Source: Acidobacteriota bacterium
GTDB taxonomy: Bacteria > Acidobacteriota > Terriglobia > Terriglobales > Acidobacteriaceae
DNA: 64,000 bases
Assembly (NCBI GenBank): GCA_003225175.1
Contig: QIBA01000058.1
Span: 1-64,000, forward strand
Reading direction: 5' to 3'
How positions within the stretch are numbered: position 1 is the first letter of the stretch; each line of letters begins with the position of its first letter. A program made the position numbers and the translations under genes. Positions 6,066 through 14,245 of the stretch are shown piece after piece. Under the pieces are notes generated by a model. The model searched no databases, was not told the DNA's origin, and saw only the letters and a program-made list of their open reading frames with translations.

Positions 6066-8336
6066 ATGAATGTTGAGACCAATCCGCCTGTGCAGCAGGA
6101 GCAGGACGAGCAGCTAGCCGTCACGCCGAAGGAGACCGCCGGCAAGGTCGGTTTCCTGCTGCTCGCCTTGATGGCCTCTGCTGTCGGGGTGCTTTGCGGA
6201 TTGCTGCTGGTCTATTCGACGGATCTTCCGCAGATCGATCAACTCGAGCGTTATCGTCCTAGTGCCATTACGGAACTCTATGACGACCAGGGACGCGAGA
6301 TCGGATCGTTCGCCCTGCAGCGCCGGGTGATCGTCACTTACGACGATCTGCCCAAACTGCTGCGCGAATCTGTGATCTCGATCGAGGATAAAGATTTCGA
6401 GCGGCACTGGGGAGTCGATGTATGGCGCGTGCTGGGCGCAGCCTATCGCGACTTCCGCTCCGGCGGACGTGTGCAGGGGGCGTCCACTTTGACGATGCAG
6501 CTCTCGCGCAATCTCTTCCTGTCGGCAGACAAGAACTTCGCGCGCAAGATTCAGGAAGTGATGCTCGCCATCCAGATCGAGCGACGGTTTACCAAGCCGC
6601 AGATCTTTACCATGTACGCCAATCAAATTTTCTTAGGACATGGCGTGTATGGGTTCGAGGCGGGAGCACAGTACTACTTCAGCAAACATGCTCGCGATCT
6701 CACACTGGAGGAAGCGGCACTCCTGGCGGGCTTGCCGAAAGGTCCGTCGCTCTATTCTCCGATTCGGAACCCTGATCGCGCGCTGCATCGCCGAAACATG
6801 GTGATCAACGCCTTGCTGGAGGATGGAAAAATCACAGCCGAGGAGGCTGCGCTCGCGAAATCAACTCCGCTCCGTCTGCACCTTCAGGGCGCTCCAAATT
6901 TCGTGGCGCCATATTTTGTCGAGGAAGTTCGGCGCTATCTGGAATCGAAGTACGGCGCGGACCAGGTTCATGAAGGCGGCCTGCGGGTCTATACCTCTCT
7001 GAACCTTGATTACCAGAAAGCAGCGGAACGTGCGGTGCTCGACGGTCTTGCCGCCTATGAGCATCGTCACGGTTGGAACGGACATCTGCAAAATGTCTCC
7101 GATGTGGGGCAAACAGTCGCTACCTATGTAGAACCGGATTGGGACCAGCCGATCGAAAGCGGCGGCTACGTGCACGGACTGGTGACCATCGTTACGCCGG
7201 GCCTGGCCACCGTGAAGCTCGGCAAGGTGAATGGTTTACTTAGCGCGCCCGACGTTGCCTGGACGAAAGGTAAAGACCTTCGAGCATTATTGAAAGTTGG
7301 AGATCTGGTTTACGTTCGAGTCACAGATGTCCCGCTGCCGCGATCAGACGGGACGAATCCCACGTTACACATCACGCTCGAGCAGGAATCAGGGGTGCAA
7401 GGCGCACTCATGGCGCTCGAGAACTCCACCGGTGACGTGAAGGCAATGGTTGGTGGTCGCGACTTCGATGTTTCGAAGTTCAACCGCGCTACACAGGCAC
7501 TGCGACAAGTGGGATCGTCGTTTAAGCCGTATGTTTACACGGCTGCGGTGGATCAGGGAGCGAAGCCTGACGATACAATCGTCGATGCACCTGTGAGTTT
7601 CACGAACAGCTCTGGCGTGTGGTCGCCGCATAATTACGACAACAAGTTCGAGGGAGTCGTCACGCTGCGGCATGCTCTGGCCGAGTCGCGAAACATTCCT
7701 GCCGTGAAGCTGGCGGCGAAGATCGGCATGCCAACTGTGATCTCCTATGTGCGGCGGTTCGGAATCACTTCCAAAATGGAACCGTATCTTCCAGTAGCAC
7801 TGGGCGCCGCAGAGGTCACATTGCAGGAACAGGTTTCGGCCTTCAGCGCTTTCCCCAACGACGGTGTTCGCGTGGTGCCGCGTTACATTCGCCGCGTTGT
7901 GGATTATGAAGGACATTCGCTCGAAGAGAACTATCCCGAGGTGAAGGATGTGATCAGCGTAGATACGGCACGCACCATGACGGATTTGCTCGAAGGCGTG
8001 ATGCTGCACGGAACCGCAGCAGCTGCCGGAGCCAGACTGAAACACCCCCTCGGCGGCAAAACCGGAACAACCAACGACTTCACCGATGCCTGGTTTATCG
8101 GATTTTCCCCGTCAATCACGTGCGGCGTTTGGATTGGCTTCGATGAGAAAAAGTCGCTTGGCAACAAAGAGGCCGGCGCTTTGGCGGCTCTCCCGATATG
8201 GGAACAGTTCATGCGGGTTCCCATCGTGGAGCATCCGGACGAAATCTTTCCTGGCAAGAGCGCTCCTCCATCAGCCATCATCAAGGCTCAAAGCCAGACC
8301 ACTCATCCGCAAGCGGCGTCCGTGCTCTCCCGATGA
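6066..8336 (+). CDS. Bifunctional penicillin-binding protein 1A
   Basis: This 756-residue class A PBP polymerises lipid II and cross-links peptidoglycan on the outer face of the inner membrane. A cytoplasmic tail of about 30 residues precedes one membrane helix (about residues 29-50). The GT51 domain shows 'IEDKDFERHWGVD' with catalytic E107 and 'GASTLTMQLSRNLFL'. The transpeptidase domain shows the SxxK motif 'SSFK' (S484, K487), an SxN motif in 'AESRNIP', and 'KTGTTNDFTDAW' (K665). All catalytic residues are present. The next gene, a membrane-anchored PASTA protein, overlaps the stop codon by 4 bases, so the pair is translationally coupled. Many PBPs carry PASTA domains fused at this end; here they form a separate protein. 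Confidence 0.95.
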   Translation: MNVETNPPVQQEQDEQLAVTPKETAGKVGFLLLALMASAVGVLCGLLLVYSTDLPQIDQLERYRPSAITELYDDQGREIGSFALQRRVIVTYDDLPKLLRESVISIEDKDFERHWGVDVWRVLGAAYRDFRSGGRVQGASTLTMQLSRNLFLSADKNFARKIQEVMLAIQIERRFTKPQIFTMYANQIFLGHGVYGFEAGAQYYFSKHARDLTLEEAALLAGLPKGPSLYSPIRNPDRALHRRNMVINALLEDGKITAEEAALAKSTPLRLHLQGAPNFVAPYFVEEVRRYLESKYGADQVHEGGLRVYTSLNLDYQKAAERAVLDGLAAYEHRHGWNGHLQNVSDVGQTVATYVEPDWDQPIESGGYVHGLVTIVTPGLATVKLGKVNGLLSAPDVAWTKGKDLRALLKVGDLVYVRVTDVPLPRSDGTNPTLHITLEQESGVQGALMALENSTGDVKAMVGGRDFDVSKFNRATQALRQVGSSFKPYVYTAAVDQGAKPDDTIVDAPVSFTNSSGVWSPHNYDNKFEGVVTLRHALAESRNIPAVKLAAKIGMPTVISYVRRFGITSKMEPYLPVALGAAEVTLQEQVSAFSAFPNDGVRVVPRYIRRVVDYEGHSLEENYPEVKDVISVDTARTMTDLLEGVMLHGTAAAAGARLKHPLGGKTGTTNDFTDAWFIGFSPSITCGVWIGFDEKKSLGNKEAGALAALPIWEQFMRVPIVEHPDEIFPGKSAPPSAIIKAQSQTTHPQAASVLSR

Positions 8337-9061
8337 CTGCACCTAAAAGCGAGTGGCGGATCATAAGATTTTTGCGGTTCGTCACGCGCTCGCTGATTCT
8401 TCTGCTGATTGCGCTCTTCTCCGCCCTTGCAGCCATGCGATTCGCCATTCATGGACGCGAGGCGCGCGTTCCGAATGTAAAAGGTCTGTCGCTGGCGCAA
8501 GCCCAGGAAGCCGCAAACCGTGTTGGCCTCACGATGTTTATTGAAGACAAGTACTACAGCTCCTACGTTCCCGAAGGCAGCATCATCTCGCAGATTCCAG
8601 TGGCGAACAGTCGGGTGCGCCGCGGTGGGCGGGTTCGGGTGGCAGAGAGCATCGGTCCACTGCGCGTGGCGATTCCCGATCTGGTCGGGCAAACGGAGCT
8701 GGCTGCGACAATCAATCTTCGGCGGCGCGGCCTGGATGCGGTGACAATCCCTGGAATTGCTGTTCCGAATCAGTCTCCGGATCAAGTGATTGCTCAGGTG
8801 CCGCCGGCAGGCGCGACGGAATTTACATCTCCGAAGGTCAGCCTGCTGCTGGCACAGCCACCAAAGCCTCCCGAGTACGTGATGCCTAACTTCGTCGGCC
8901 GGCAATTGCCCGCGAATCAGAATCAGGATACTTCCGGCGCATCCAGCGCACCTGAAGGAACGCCGAGAAAGCCCATTTCAGGAACAGTTGCTGCTCAGAG
9001 CCCGGCTGCAGGCTCGCGAGTAACTCTCGAGACGCAGATTAGGCTCTCGGTGGCTCAATAA
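8333..9061 (+). CDS. Membrane-anchored PASTA-domain protein
   Basis: This 242-residue protein has one N-terminal membrane helix ('LILLLIALFSALAAM', about residues 20-35) followed by three PASTA repeats. The first begins 'ARVPNVKGLSLAQAQEAANR', the second 'VAIPDLVGQTELAATINL' and the third 'YVMPNFVGRQLP', the last with a Pro/Ser-rich insertion. PASTA domains bind muropeptides or uncrosslinked peptidoglycan. ATG 8333 overlaps the PBP1A stop codon (ATGA), and the frame upstream of it is only a shadow inside the PBP gene. The likely role is an accessory peptidoglycan sensor or stabiliser for the PBP. There is no kinase domain, so it is not a PknB-type receptor. Confidence 0.88.
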   Translation: MTAPKSEWRIIRFLRFVTRSLILLLIALFSALAAMRFAIHGREARVPNVKGLSLAQAQEAANRVGLTMFIEDKYYSSYVPEGSIISQIPVANSRVRRGGRVRVAESIGPLRVAIPDLVGQTELAATINLRRRGLDAVTIPGIAVPNQSPDQVIAQVPPAGATEFTSPKVSLLLAQPPKPPEYVMPNFVGRQLPANQNQDTSGASSAPEGTPRKPISGTVAAQSPAAGSRVTLETQIRLSVAQ

Positions 9062-9091
9062 ACTCTGCTTCGGGATTGCGAAGTTCCCCTC

Positions 9092-10402
9092 TCATACCTG
9101 CTCCACAATTGCGGCGAAGAATCCGTCGCAGGGCTGGATTCCCGGAATAGTACGCAGGAAATCACCCTTTACTAAGGCTTTGATCGCGTCTGATTGGATC
9201 GAGCCTTCCTGGGACAAATCCTGCAATCGCCGCTCGATCGGAATGAGCCGAAAACTCGGATGCTCAGCAACAAATCTGCTGATCACGTCTTCGCCTTCCT
9301 CGAATTCTAGAGAGCAGGTTGAGTACACAATCTTCTTTGCCTGCTTTGCGACCGAACTCAGGATTTCGAACTGCAACTGAGCTAATCGCGGAAGATCGTG
9401 TGGTTGGAGGCGCCACTTGATTTCCGGATTACGGGCCAGCGTGCCTGTGCCGGTACAGGGCAGATCGGCGATGATGCAGTCGAACTGCCGGTTGAACGGA
9501 AGGTGACGGGCGTCGGCTGTTAGCACGTTCTCCAATCCTGTCAGCGTGCGCATGAGCCGCACGCGGTGAAGATGCAAGTCCATCGAAACCACCAGGGCCG
9601 AGGGATTCTGCTCGGCGGCTATCGCACTCTTGCCACCAGGCGCCGCACAACAATCAAGGATCGTCTTGCCTTGCGCAAGCAGTGCGACGAGCTGAGACGC
9701 CTCATCCTGCACAGCTAGGCGACGCTGCTGATAAACATGCGTCTGGGTGATGTCGCCGGCGATCACATGCCTGGCATTCGCAACCAGCGATGCTGGTTTG
9801 AGCGTGATGCCTTCGTTCGCGAGTTCTTCCAGAACTTCGGGCGAACTTGTGCGAATCGTGGTTTGAGGACGTTGCTGGTTATGCTCGCAGATAGCGCGAG
9901 TGGCTTCTGCGCCGTAGTGTTTTGTCCAACGCTCGATCAGCCACGCAGGATGCGAATAGGTTCGGGCGAGATCGCCGTCAAAACGTTGGGAAGCGGAAGC
10001 AGTCTCTCTGGAGAGTTTGCGCAACACGGCATTGATCAAGGGTGCTGCGGAGCGCTTGCCGTGCAGCTTCACCAGTTCCACACTCTCATGCACCGCGGCG
10101 CGCGCGGGAATCCGGTCAAGATAGAGGAGTTGGTAAGCGCCGATGCGGAGAGCGAGCTTTACTTCAATATCAAACTTTTCGATAGACTTGCCGGTCGCGC
10201 TCTCAACCAACTGATCGAGCCTTTGTTGCCAGCGCAAGACGCCCATTACCAGTTCGGTTGTCAGGCCACGATTGCTGGGACTCAATGGAGCAAGAAGATT
10301 GGAGTGCAATAGCTCTACTGCGTAGGAATCATGGGTTGCAACGCGCAGAAGCACTTCATAGGCCGCACTGCGCGCCGGGGAGATGCGCGCTGGAGATGGC
10401 AT
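9092..10402 (-). CDS. rsmB: 16S rRNA m5C967 methyltransferase
   Basis: This 436-residue protein begins with a NusB-like RNA-binding domain ('SPARSAAYEVLLRV', residues 1-140) and continues with an RsmB/NOP2 SAM-dependent methyltransferase. Motif I is 'DCCAAPGGKS', motif IV 'DLPCTGTGTLARNPEIKW' with one catalytic Cys, and motif VI 'YSTCSLEFEEGED' with the second. It methylates C967 of 16S rRNA. The frame is open further upstream, but that part overlaps fmt. ATG 10402 is preferred because it falls 4 bases after the fmt stop codon and matches the family N-terminus. The fmt-rsmB order is the classic bacterial arrangement. Confidence 0.93.
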   Translation of the reverse strand: MPSPARISPARSAAYEVLLRVATHDSYAVELLHSNLLAPLSPSNRGLTTELVMGVLRWQQRLDQLVESATGKSIEKFDIEVKLALRIGAYQLLYLDRIPARAAVHESVELVKLHGKRSAAPLINAVLRKLSRETASASQRFDGDLARTYSHPAWLIERWTKHYGAEATRAICEHNQQRPQTTIRTSSPEVLEELANEGITLKPASLVANARHVIAGDITQTHVYQQRRLAVQDEASQLVALLAQGKTILDCCAAPGGKSAIAAEQNPSALVVSMDLHLHRVRLMRTLTGLENVLTADARHLPFNRQFDCIIADLPCTGTGTLARNPEIKWRLQPHDLPRLAQLQFEILSSVAKQAKKIVYSTCSLEFEEGEDVISRFVAEHPSFRLIPIERRLQDLSQEGSIQSDAIKALVKGDFLRTIPGIQPCDGFFAAIVEQV

Positions 10403-10406
10403 TGAC

Positions 10407-11342
10407 TCACGCCCCCAGCTTTTCGCCCATTTGCGGACGATAACCGCGGATGAAGTCGGCGGCAGACATCCTGCGCTTGCCTTCGGGCTGTACTTCGAGC
10501 AGCTGTAGCGCGCTGTGGTCGCCACAAATGACGAAGAGTTGCTCGCGATCCACGAGCAGCTCGCCCGGAGCTTGAGTTCCAGAATAGGAATGATGTTTCG
10601 CGGACGTGATTCCCAGCTTCTTGCCTTTCAGCGTCGTATAGCAGCCGGGCCAAGGCTGGAATCCTCGCAGCCGGTTGTAAATGCGCTGTGCCGAAGAGCT
10701 GAAATCCGCCTGCGCATCTTCTTTTTTCAAAATGGGAGCGAGGGATGAGCGGCTGTGATCCTGGGGCTGCGGTTTGATGCTTCCCACCTGCAATTTTCGC
10801 AGCGTCTCGACCATCAGCTCCGCTCCGACTGCTGAGAGCCGTTGACTATAAGTGATGGCCGTGTCATCCGGAGCGATTGCGAGTTCGCGATGAAGGAGGA
10901 TGTCGCCGGTATCGAGTCCTTCATTGAGGAGCATGCTGGTGACGCCGCTTACCTTTTCGCCTTCCGCGATCGCCCACTGAATGGGCGCGGCGCCGCGATA
11001 CTTCGGCAGCAGCGATCCATGAAGGTTGATGTTGCCATGTTTTGGGAGAGCCAGCATCCACGGCGGAACAATGCGTCCATATCCGACGACGATGATTGCC
11101 TCCGGATGAATCTTTTCCAGCAGTGCGCGAAACTCCGCGTTGTTCTTGATTTTCTCCGGCTGCTCGATTGGCAGATTGTGGCGCTGTGCGGTGTGCTTGA
11201 CTGGCGAAGTAGCGAGTTCGAGTCCGCGACCTTGCGGGCGGTCTGGTTGCGTAACTACTAATACAATCTCATGGCTATCAGCGAGCAGAGCTTCGAGCGT
11301 GGGAACCGCGAACTGCGGCGTGCCGCAGAAGACGAGCTTCAT
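10407..11342 (-). CDS. fmt: Methionyl-tRNA formyltransferase
   Basis: This 311-residue enzyme transfers a formyl group from 10-formyl-THF to Met-tRNAfMet for translation initiation. The N-terminal Rossmann domain begins 'MKLVFCGTPQFAVPTLEAL'. The catalytic signature is 'NLHGSLLPKYRGAAPIQWA', carrying the conserved Asn-His pair, with the later Asp in 'LNEGLDTGDIL'. The C-terminal OB-like domain ends 'GEKLGA'. The length is standard. It lies between a hypothetical gene 20 bases upstream and rsmB 4 bases downstream, all on the minus strand, consistent with one operon. Polypeptide deformylase is not adjacent in this window. Confidence 0.96.
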   Translation of the reverse strand: MKLVFCGTPQFAVPTLEALLADSHEIVLVVTQPDRPQGRGLELATSPVKHTAQRHNLPIEQPEKIKNNAEFRALLEKIHPEAIIVVGYGRIVPPWMLALPKHGNINLHGSLLPKYRGAAPIQWAIAEGEKVSGVTSMLLNEGLDTGDILLHRELAIAPDDTAITYSQRLSAVGAELMVETLRKLQVGSIKPQPQDHSRSSLAPILKKEDAQADFSSSAQRIYNRLRGFQPWPGCYTTLKGKKLGITSAKHHSYSGTQAPGELLVDREQLFVICGDHSALQLLEVQPEGKRRMSAADFIRGYRPQMGEKLGA

Positions 11343-11362
11343 TGTTCTTAAGCTACCAGTCT

Positions 11363-11743
11363 TTACGCCTCCACGCGCGGCATCATGGGAATGGCACTGG
11401 CGCTCTTGAATTCATTCATCACGGCATGCAGATGCTCGAGCGTCTCGTCCACCGAGAGCGTGTACATTTCGCGGCCATTGTCATAGCCGCTCTCGATTGC
11501 GGATTTCACGTAACGTCCGGCGATCTGAATGGCCAGCGGATCGGTGATGGCTTTGCCGGTCTGTTCTTTGTATTTGACCCAGGCGAGGTGCGGCAGGGCG
11601 ATCCACACGGGACGGCCGCCGCACAGGAATTTGATGTCGATTGCGTCGGCGTGGCGAGTGGCGATAGCGACAATTACGGCCTGATAGGTGCAGTGAAGCG
11701 GCTCTCCCGACCAGCGATCGACAGCAGTGAAATCGTCGTACAT
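11363..11743 (-). CDS. Conserved-looking hypothetical protein upstream of fmt
   Basis: This 126-residue protein is of unknown function. It has no signal peptide or membrane segment. It begins 'MYDDFTAVDRWSGEPLHC' and contains 'VIVAIATRHADAIDIKFLCGGRPVWIALP', quoted here only to show its beta-rich hydrophobic core, then a helical C-terminal half ('YVKSAIESGYDNGREMYTL'). It is the first gene of the apparent minus-strand unit with fmt and rsmB, 20 bases from the fmt start, and diverges from pgeF across a short gap. The coding composition looks genuine. A role linked to translation would be guesswork. Confidence 0.7.
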   Translation of the reverse strand: MYDDFTAVDRWSGEPLHCTYQAVIVAIATRHADAIDIKFLCGGRPVWIALPHLAWVKYKEQTGKAITDPLAIQIAGRYVKSAIESGYDNGREMYTLSVDETLEHLHAVMNEFKSASAIPMMPRVEA

Positions 11744-11815
11744 GGCAGAAGAAAAAGAATATCACGCGGTCTTGCGGCGATCTCGATCGAGCGGCGGTGC
11801 CATTTACAATTGCCT

Positions 11816-12721
11816 GTGCCTCCCAGTGTAACCACCGGAAAAACACTCCCACCGCGTTCCGACTCGGAAATCCAGATCATACGAGCAACGAATCTCGCGA
11901 AATTCCCGAATGTGACTCACGGATTTAGCACTCGCATCGGGGGCGTTTCAGAGGCCTATGGTGGCAGACAGCTCAATCTGGGATTTGCTTCCCCAGACGA
12001 GCGGAAAGCTGTGGAACGCAATCGCCGCGCTTTTCTTCGTGATCTCACTGGAAAACTGCAGCCGCCCTTTCTCGTGACTCTGCGGCAGATTCACTCCGGT
12101 GTAGTTCGAATTCTGAAGACTAAAGATCCTGTGTCCGGGCATGCGCTGAAGGGTGATGGCGTTATCACCACTCAGAAGAATGTGCTGCTAGGAATTCTGG
12201 TCGCCGACTGTGTGCCTGTACTCGTCGTCGATCCGAAGCGTGGCGCTATCGGAGCATTCCATGCCGGATGGCGCGGGACGGCGAAGCGCATCGTCGAGCG
12301 CGGAGTGGGCAGTATGCGCGCGATCTTAGGATGTGAGCCGTCGAGCCTGCAAGCGGCCATTGGTCCTTGCATCCACTCGTGCTGTTATGCCGTTGGCGAG
12401 GAGGTCATTGACGAATTCCATTCGCAGTTCCTATACGCCGATGAATTGTTTTCAGAGGTTTACGATCGTGATCCGATCAAAGAGAAGTATCCGCTGCTTT
12501 TCCTGACGGCGCGCGCGCCCGGACACAGCAACATTGGTCCGCAGAGGCATCTCGATTTAATGGAAGCAAATCGCCGGCAACTCCTCCATGCGGGAGTGCC
12601 TAAAGACAACATTTGGGCAGCCGAGGAATGCACATCCTGTCGTACTGATCTACTGTTTTCGCACCGCCGTGAGGCGGGGTATACGGGACGGATGATGGGC
12701 GTCGTTGGACTGATTGCCTGA
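11816..12721 (+). CDS. pgeF: Multicopper/laccase-domain purine nucleosidase-type protein (YfiH family)
   Basis: This YfiH/DUF152 (COG1496) protein of about 301 residues belongs to a family first described as polyphenol oxidases. Members were later shown to act on purine nucleosides, or to edit mis-incorporated L-Ser in peptidoglycan precursors. Visible motifs are 'THGFSTRIGG', 'LRQIHSGVV', 'GILVADCVPVLVVD' with the conserved Cys, 'GAFHAGWRGTAKRIVE' with the conserved His, 'GPCIHSCCYAVGEEV' and 'TSCRTDLLFSHRRE'. These include the His/Cys/His zinc or copper set. The start is uncertain: GTG 11816 or TTG 11810 fit the family N-terminus and the divergent gene at 11743. The upstream open frame is an antisense shadow. 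Confidence 0.88.
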   Translation: MPPSVTTGKTLPPRSDSEIQIIRATNLAKFPNVTHGFSTRIGGVSEAYGGRQLNLGFASPDERKAVERNRRAFLRDLTGKLQPPFLVTLRQIHSGVVRILKTKDPVSGHALKGDGVITTQKNVLLGILVADCVPVLVVDPKRGAIGAFHAGWRGTAKRIVERGVGSMRAILGCEPSSLQAAIGPCIHSCCYAVGEEVIDEFHSQFLYADELFSEVYDRDPIKEKYPLLFLTARAPGHSNIGPQRHLDLMEANRRQLLHAGVPKDNIWAAEECTSCRTDLLFSHRREAGYTGRMMGVVGLIA

Positions 12722-12727
12722 AAGAGC

Positions 12728-13063
12728 TTAGCTGTGAGTGGGTTCCGTGGTCGGCGTATGCGAAACGGCGCCGGCGCCGTTCGTCTGCGTGCTGTTGACC
12801 AGATCTTTTAACTCTTTGCTGGGCTTGAAGAACGGGATCTTTTTGGCGGGAACTTCAACCCGGTCGCCGGTTTTGGGATTTCGTCCAACACGGGAATTGC
12901 GCTGGCGGGTCCGGAAGCTGCCAAAGCCGCGAATCTCGATTTTGTCGCCTGCCCTCAGCGAATGGACGATGCTGTCGAAGATGGTTTCCACGATCACTTC
13001 GCTATCCCGGCGGGTCACGTCGGTAATTCGGGCAACTTCTTCGATCAGATCGGCTTTCGTCAT
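12728..13063 (-). CDS. HU/IHF-family DNA-binding protein
   Basis: This 111-residue histone-like protein starts 'MTKADLIEEVARITDVTRR' and has the beta-arm signature 'GFGSFRTRQRNSRVGRNPKTG' (quoted in part), with the DNA-intercalating region 'RNPKTGDRVEVP'. 'EIRGFGSF' and 'FKPSKELKDLVN' are closest to the IHF-alpha/HU type. A Thr/Gly/Ala-rich tail of about 20 residues ('TQTNGAGAVSHTPTTEPTHS') extends past the usual end. ATG 13063 was chosen over the longer frame because it matches the family start. It converges on pgeF with only 6 bases between the stop codons. It bends and compacts DNA, and which subunit type it is cannot be fixed here. Confidence 0.92.
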   Translation of the reverse strand: MTKADLIEEVARITDVTRRDSEVIVETIFDSIVHSLRAGDKIEIRGFGSFRTRQRNSRVGRNPKTGDRVEVPAKKIPFFKPSKELKDLVNSTQTNGAGAVSHTPTTEPTHS

Positions 13064-13145
13064 AAGTTGTACATTCCACCCGAGATGCGGCAATCCGTCA
13101 AGTGCTAACCGTGACTATGGAATGTGAATTTCCAAGCCCTGCCAA

Positions 13146-14057
13146 TTAGCGCCAGAGATAAAAGAATCCTGGGTTGTTAGTTTGCAGCATTCGTGCCTGT
13201 GCCGGAAAAAACTGAGTAATGTCGCCGAAAAGAAGGTCGGCTAAGGTTCGCTTCTTCTCTTCAGGATGTACGAGGGAAGGTTCACCGCGAATGCCGACCG
13301 CCTTGGCCGTGTCATCAACGGCGTTCTGGAAGCCGCCAAGCTGGTCGATCAACTTCAGACCAATGGCCTGCTCGCCGGTCCATACGCGGCCGCTGGCCAT
13401 TCCCTTTACATCATCAACCTTAAGCTTTCGGCCATCTGCTACGTCCCGAACAAACTGTCCGTACATTTCGTTTACCAGGCTCTGCAGGTATGCTTGTTCG
13501 GCCAGCGTCATATCTCGGGCCGGATCGCCTGCGGCTTTCAGTTCGCCGGCGGTGAAGATCACTTCTTTGAGCTTGGCCCAACGCAGAAGATCGCCGTAGT
13601 TTACCCACTCGGCGATCACCCCGATGCTGCCCACAATGCTGGCACGATTCGCGTAGATCTTGCTCGCCCCGGAGGCGATGTAATATGCCCCGCTGGCGCC
13701 GACCGTCTGAATCGAGGCGACGATCGTCTTTTTCTTTTGATCGCGGATACGCTTTACCGCTTCGTACATTTCCTGCGAAGCCGCGGCGCCACCGCCGGGG
13801 GAATCGATACGCAGGATGATCGCCTTGATAGATGAATCGTCAGCATACTTCTTGAGGTCATCGACGAAAGGCTTGGCCTGCAGAATCACGCCCTGGACGT
13901 CCAGTATGGCAATCTTCTCGCCACCCATATCAAATCCGGAGTCGTTGCCGCGAACACTGAAATAAAGCAGGGAAAAAATGAGCAGGGTAAAGACGAAGAA
14001 GGCTCCGCCTCCAATCACAATCCACAGGAGCGTGCGCGGACGATTCTCGTCGGGCAT
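13146..14057 (-). CDS. sppA: Signal peptide peptidase SppA, short (36K) type
   Basis: This 303-residue membrane serine protease degrades leftover signal peptides. It has one N-terminal membrane helix ('LLWIVIGGGAFFVFTLLIF', about residues 9-33). The S49 core shows 'RIDSPGGGAAASQEMYEA', the nucleophile region 'TVGASGAYYIASG' with Ser122, and 'FTAGELKAAGDP' with Lys174. The 52-residue Ser-Lys spacing equals that of the Bacillus enzyme (Ser147/Lys199), so the dyad is intact. It is single-domain, unlike the 67K E. coli protein. It is transcribed alone on the minus strand, with a palindromic repeat 40 bases upstream of its start codon. Confidence 0.93.
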   Translation of the reverse strand: MPDENRPRTLLWIVIGGGAFFVFTLLIFSLLYFSVRGNDSGFDMGGEKIAILDVQGVILQAKPFVDDLKKYADDSSIKAIILRIDSPGGGAAASQEMYEAVKRIRDQKKKTIVASIQTVGASGAYYIASGASKIYANRASIVGSIGVIAEWVNYGDLLRWAKLKEVIFTAGELKAAGDPARDMTLAEQAYLQSLVNEMYGQFVRDVADGRKLKVDDVKGMASGRVWTGEQAIGLKLIDQLGGFQNAVDDTAKAVGIRGEPSLVHPEEKKRTLADLLFGDITQFFPAQARMLQTNNPGFFYLWR

Positions 14058-14096
14058 ATGGGAAAGTGTAGCACTCAGCTATTCCTTGGCTTCATG

Positions 14097-14124
14097 GTAG
14101 AGACGCAGCGGGCAGCGTCTCTAC
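14097..14124. repeat. Dispersed palindrome, copy 3
   Basis: A perfect inverted repeat of gtagagacgc around a cagcgggcag-type centre (gtagagacgcagc ... gctgcgtctctac with a variant middle). It lies in the divergent gap between sppA and the aminotransferase gene. Confidence 0.85.
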
Positions 14125-14245
14125 GGTAGCCTGAAAATCGAAAATTAGTTCTTCGAATAATGCTTAGAAGATTTTTCGATGATTTTGTTCACGAAACGCG
14201 CTTATCACAACGTGAAACAGCGCCAGCTCACCTTAAAATAGAAAA

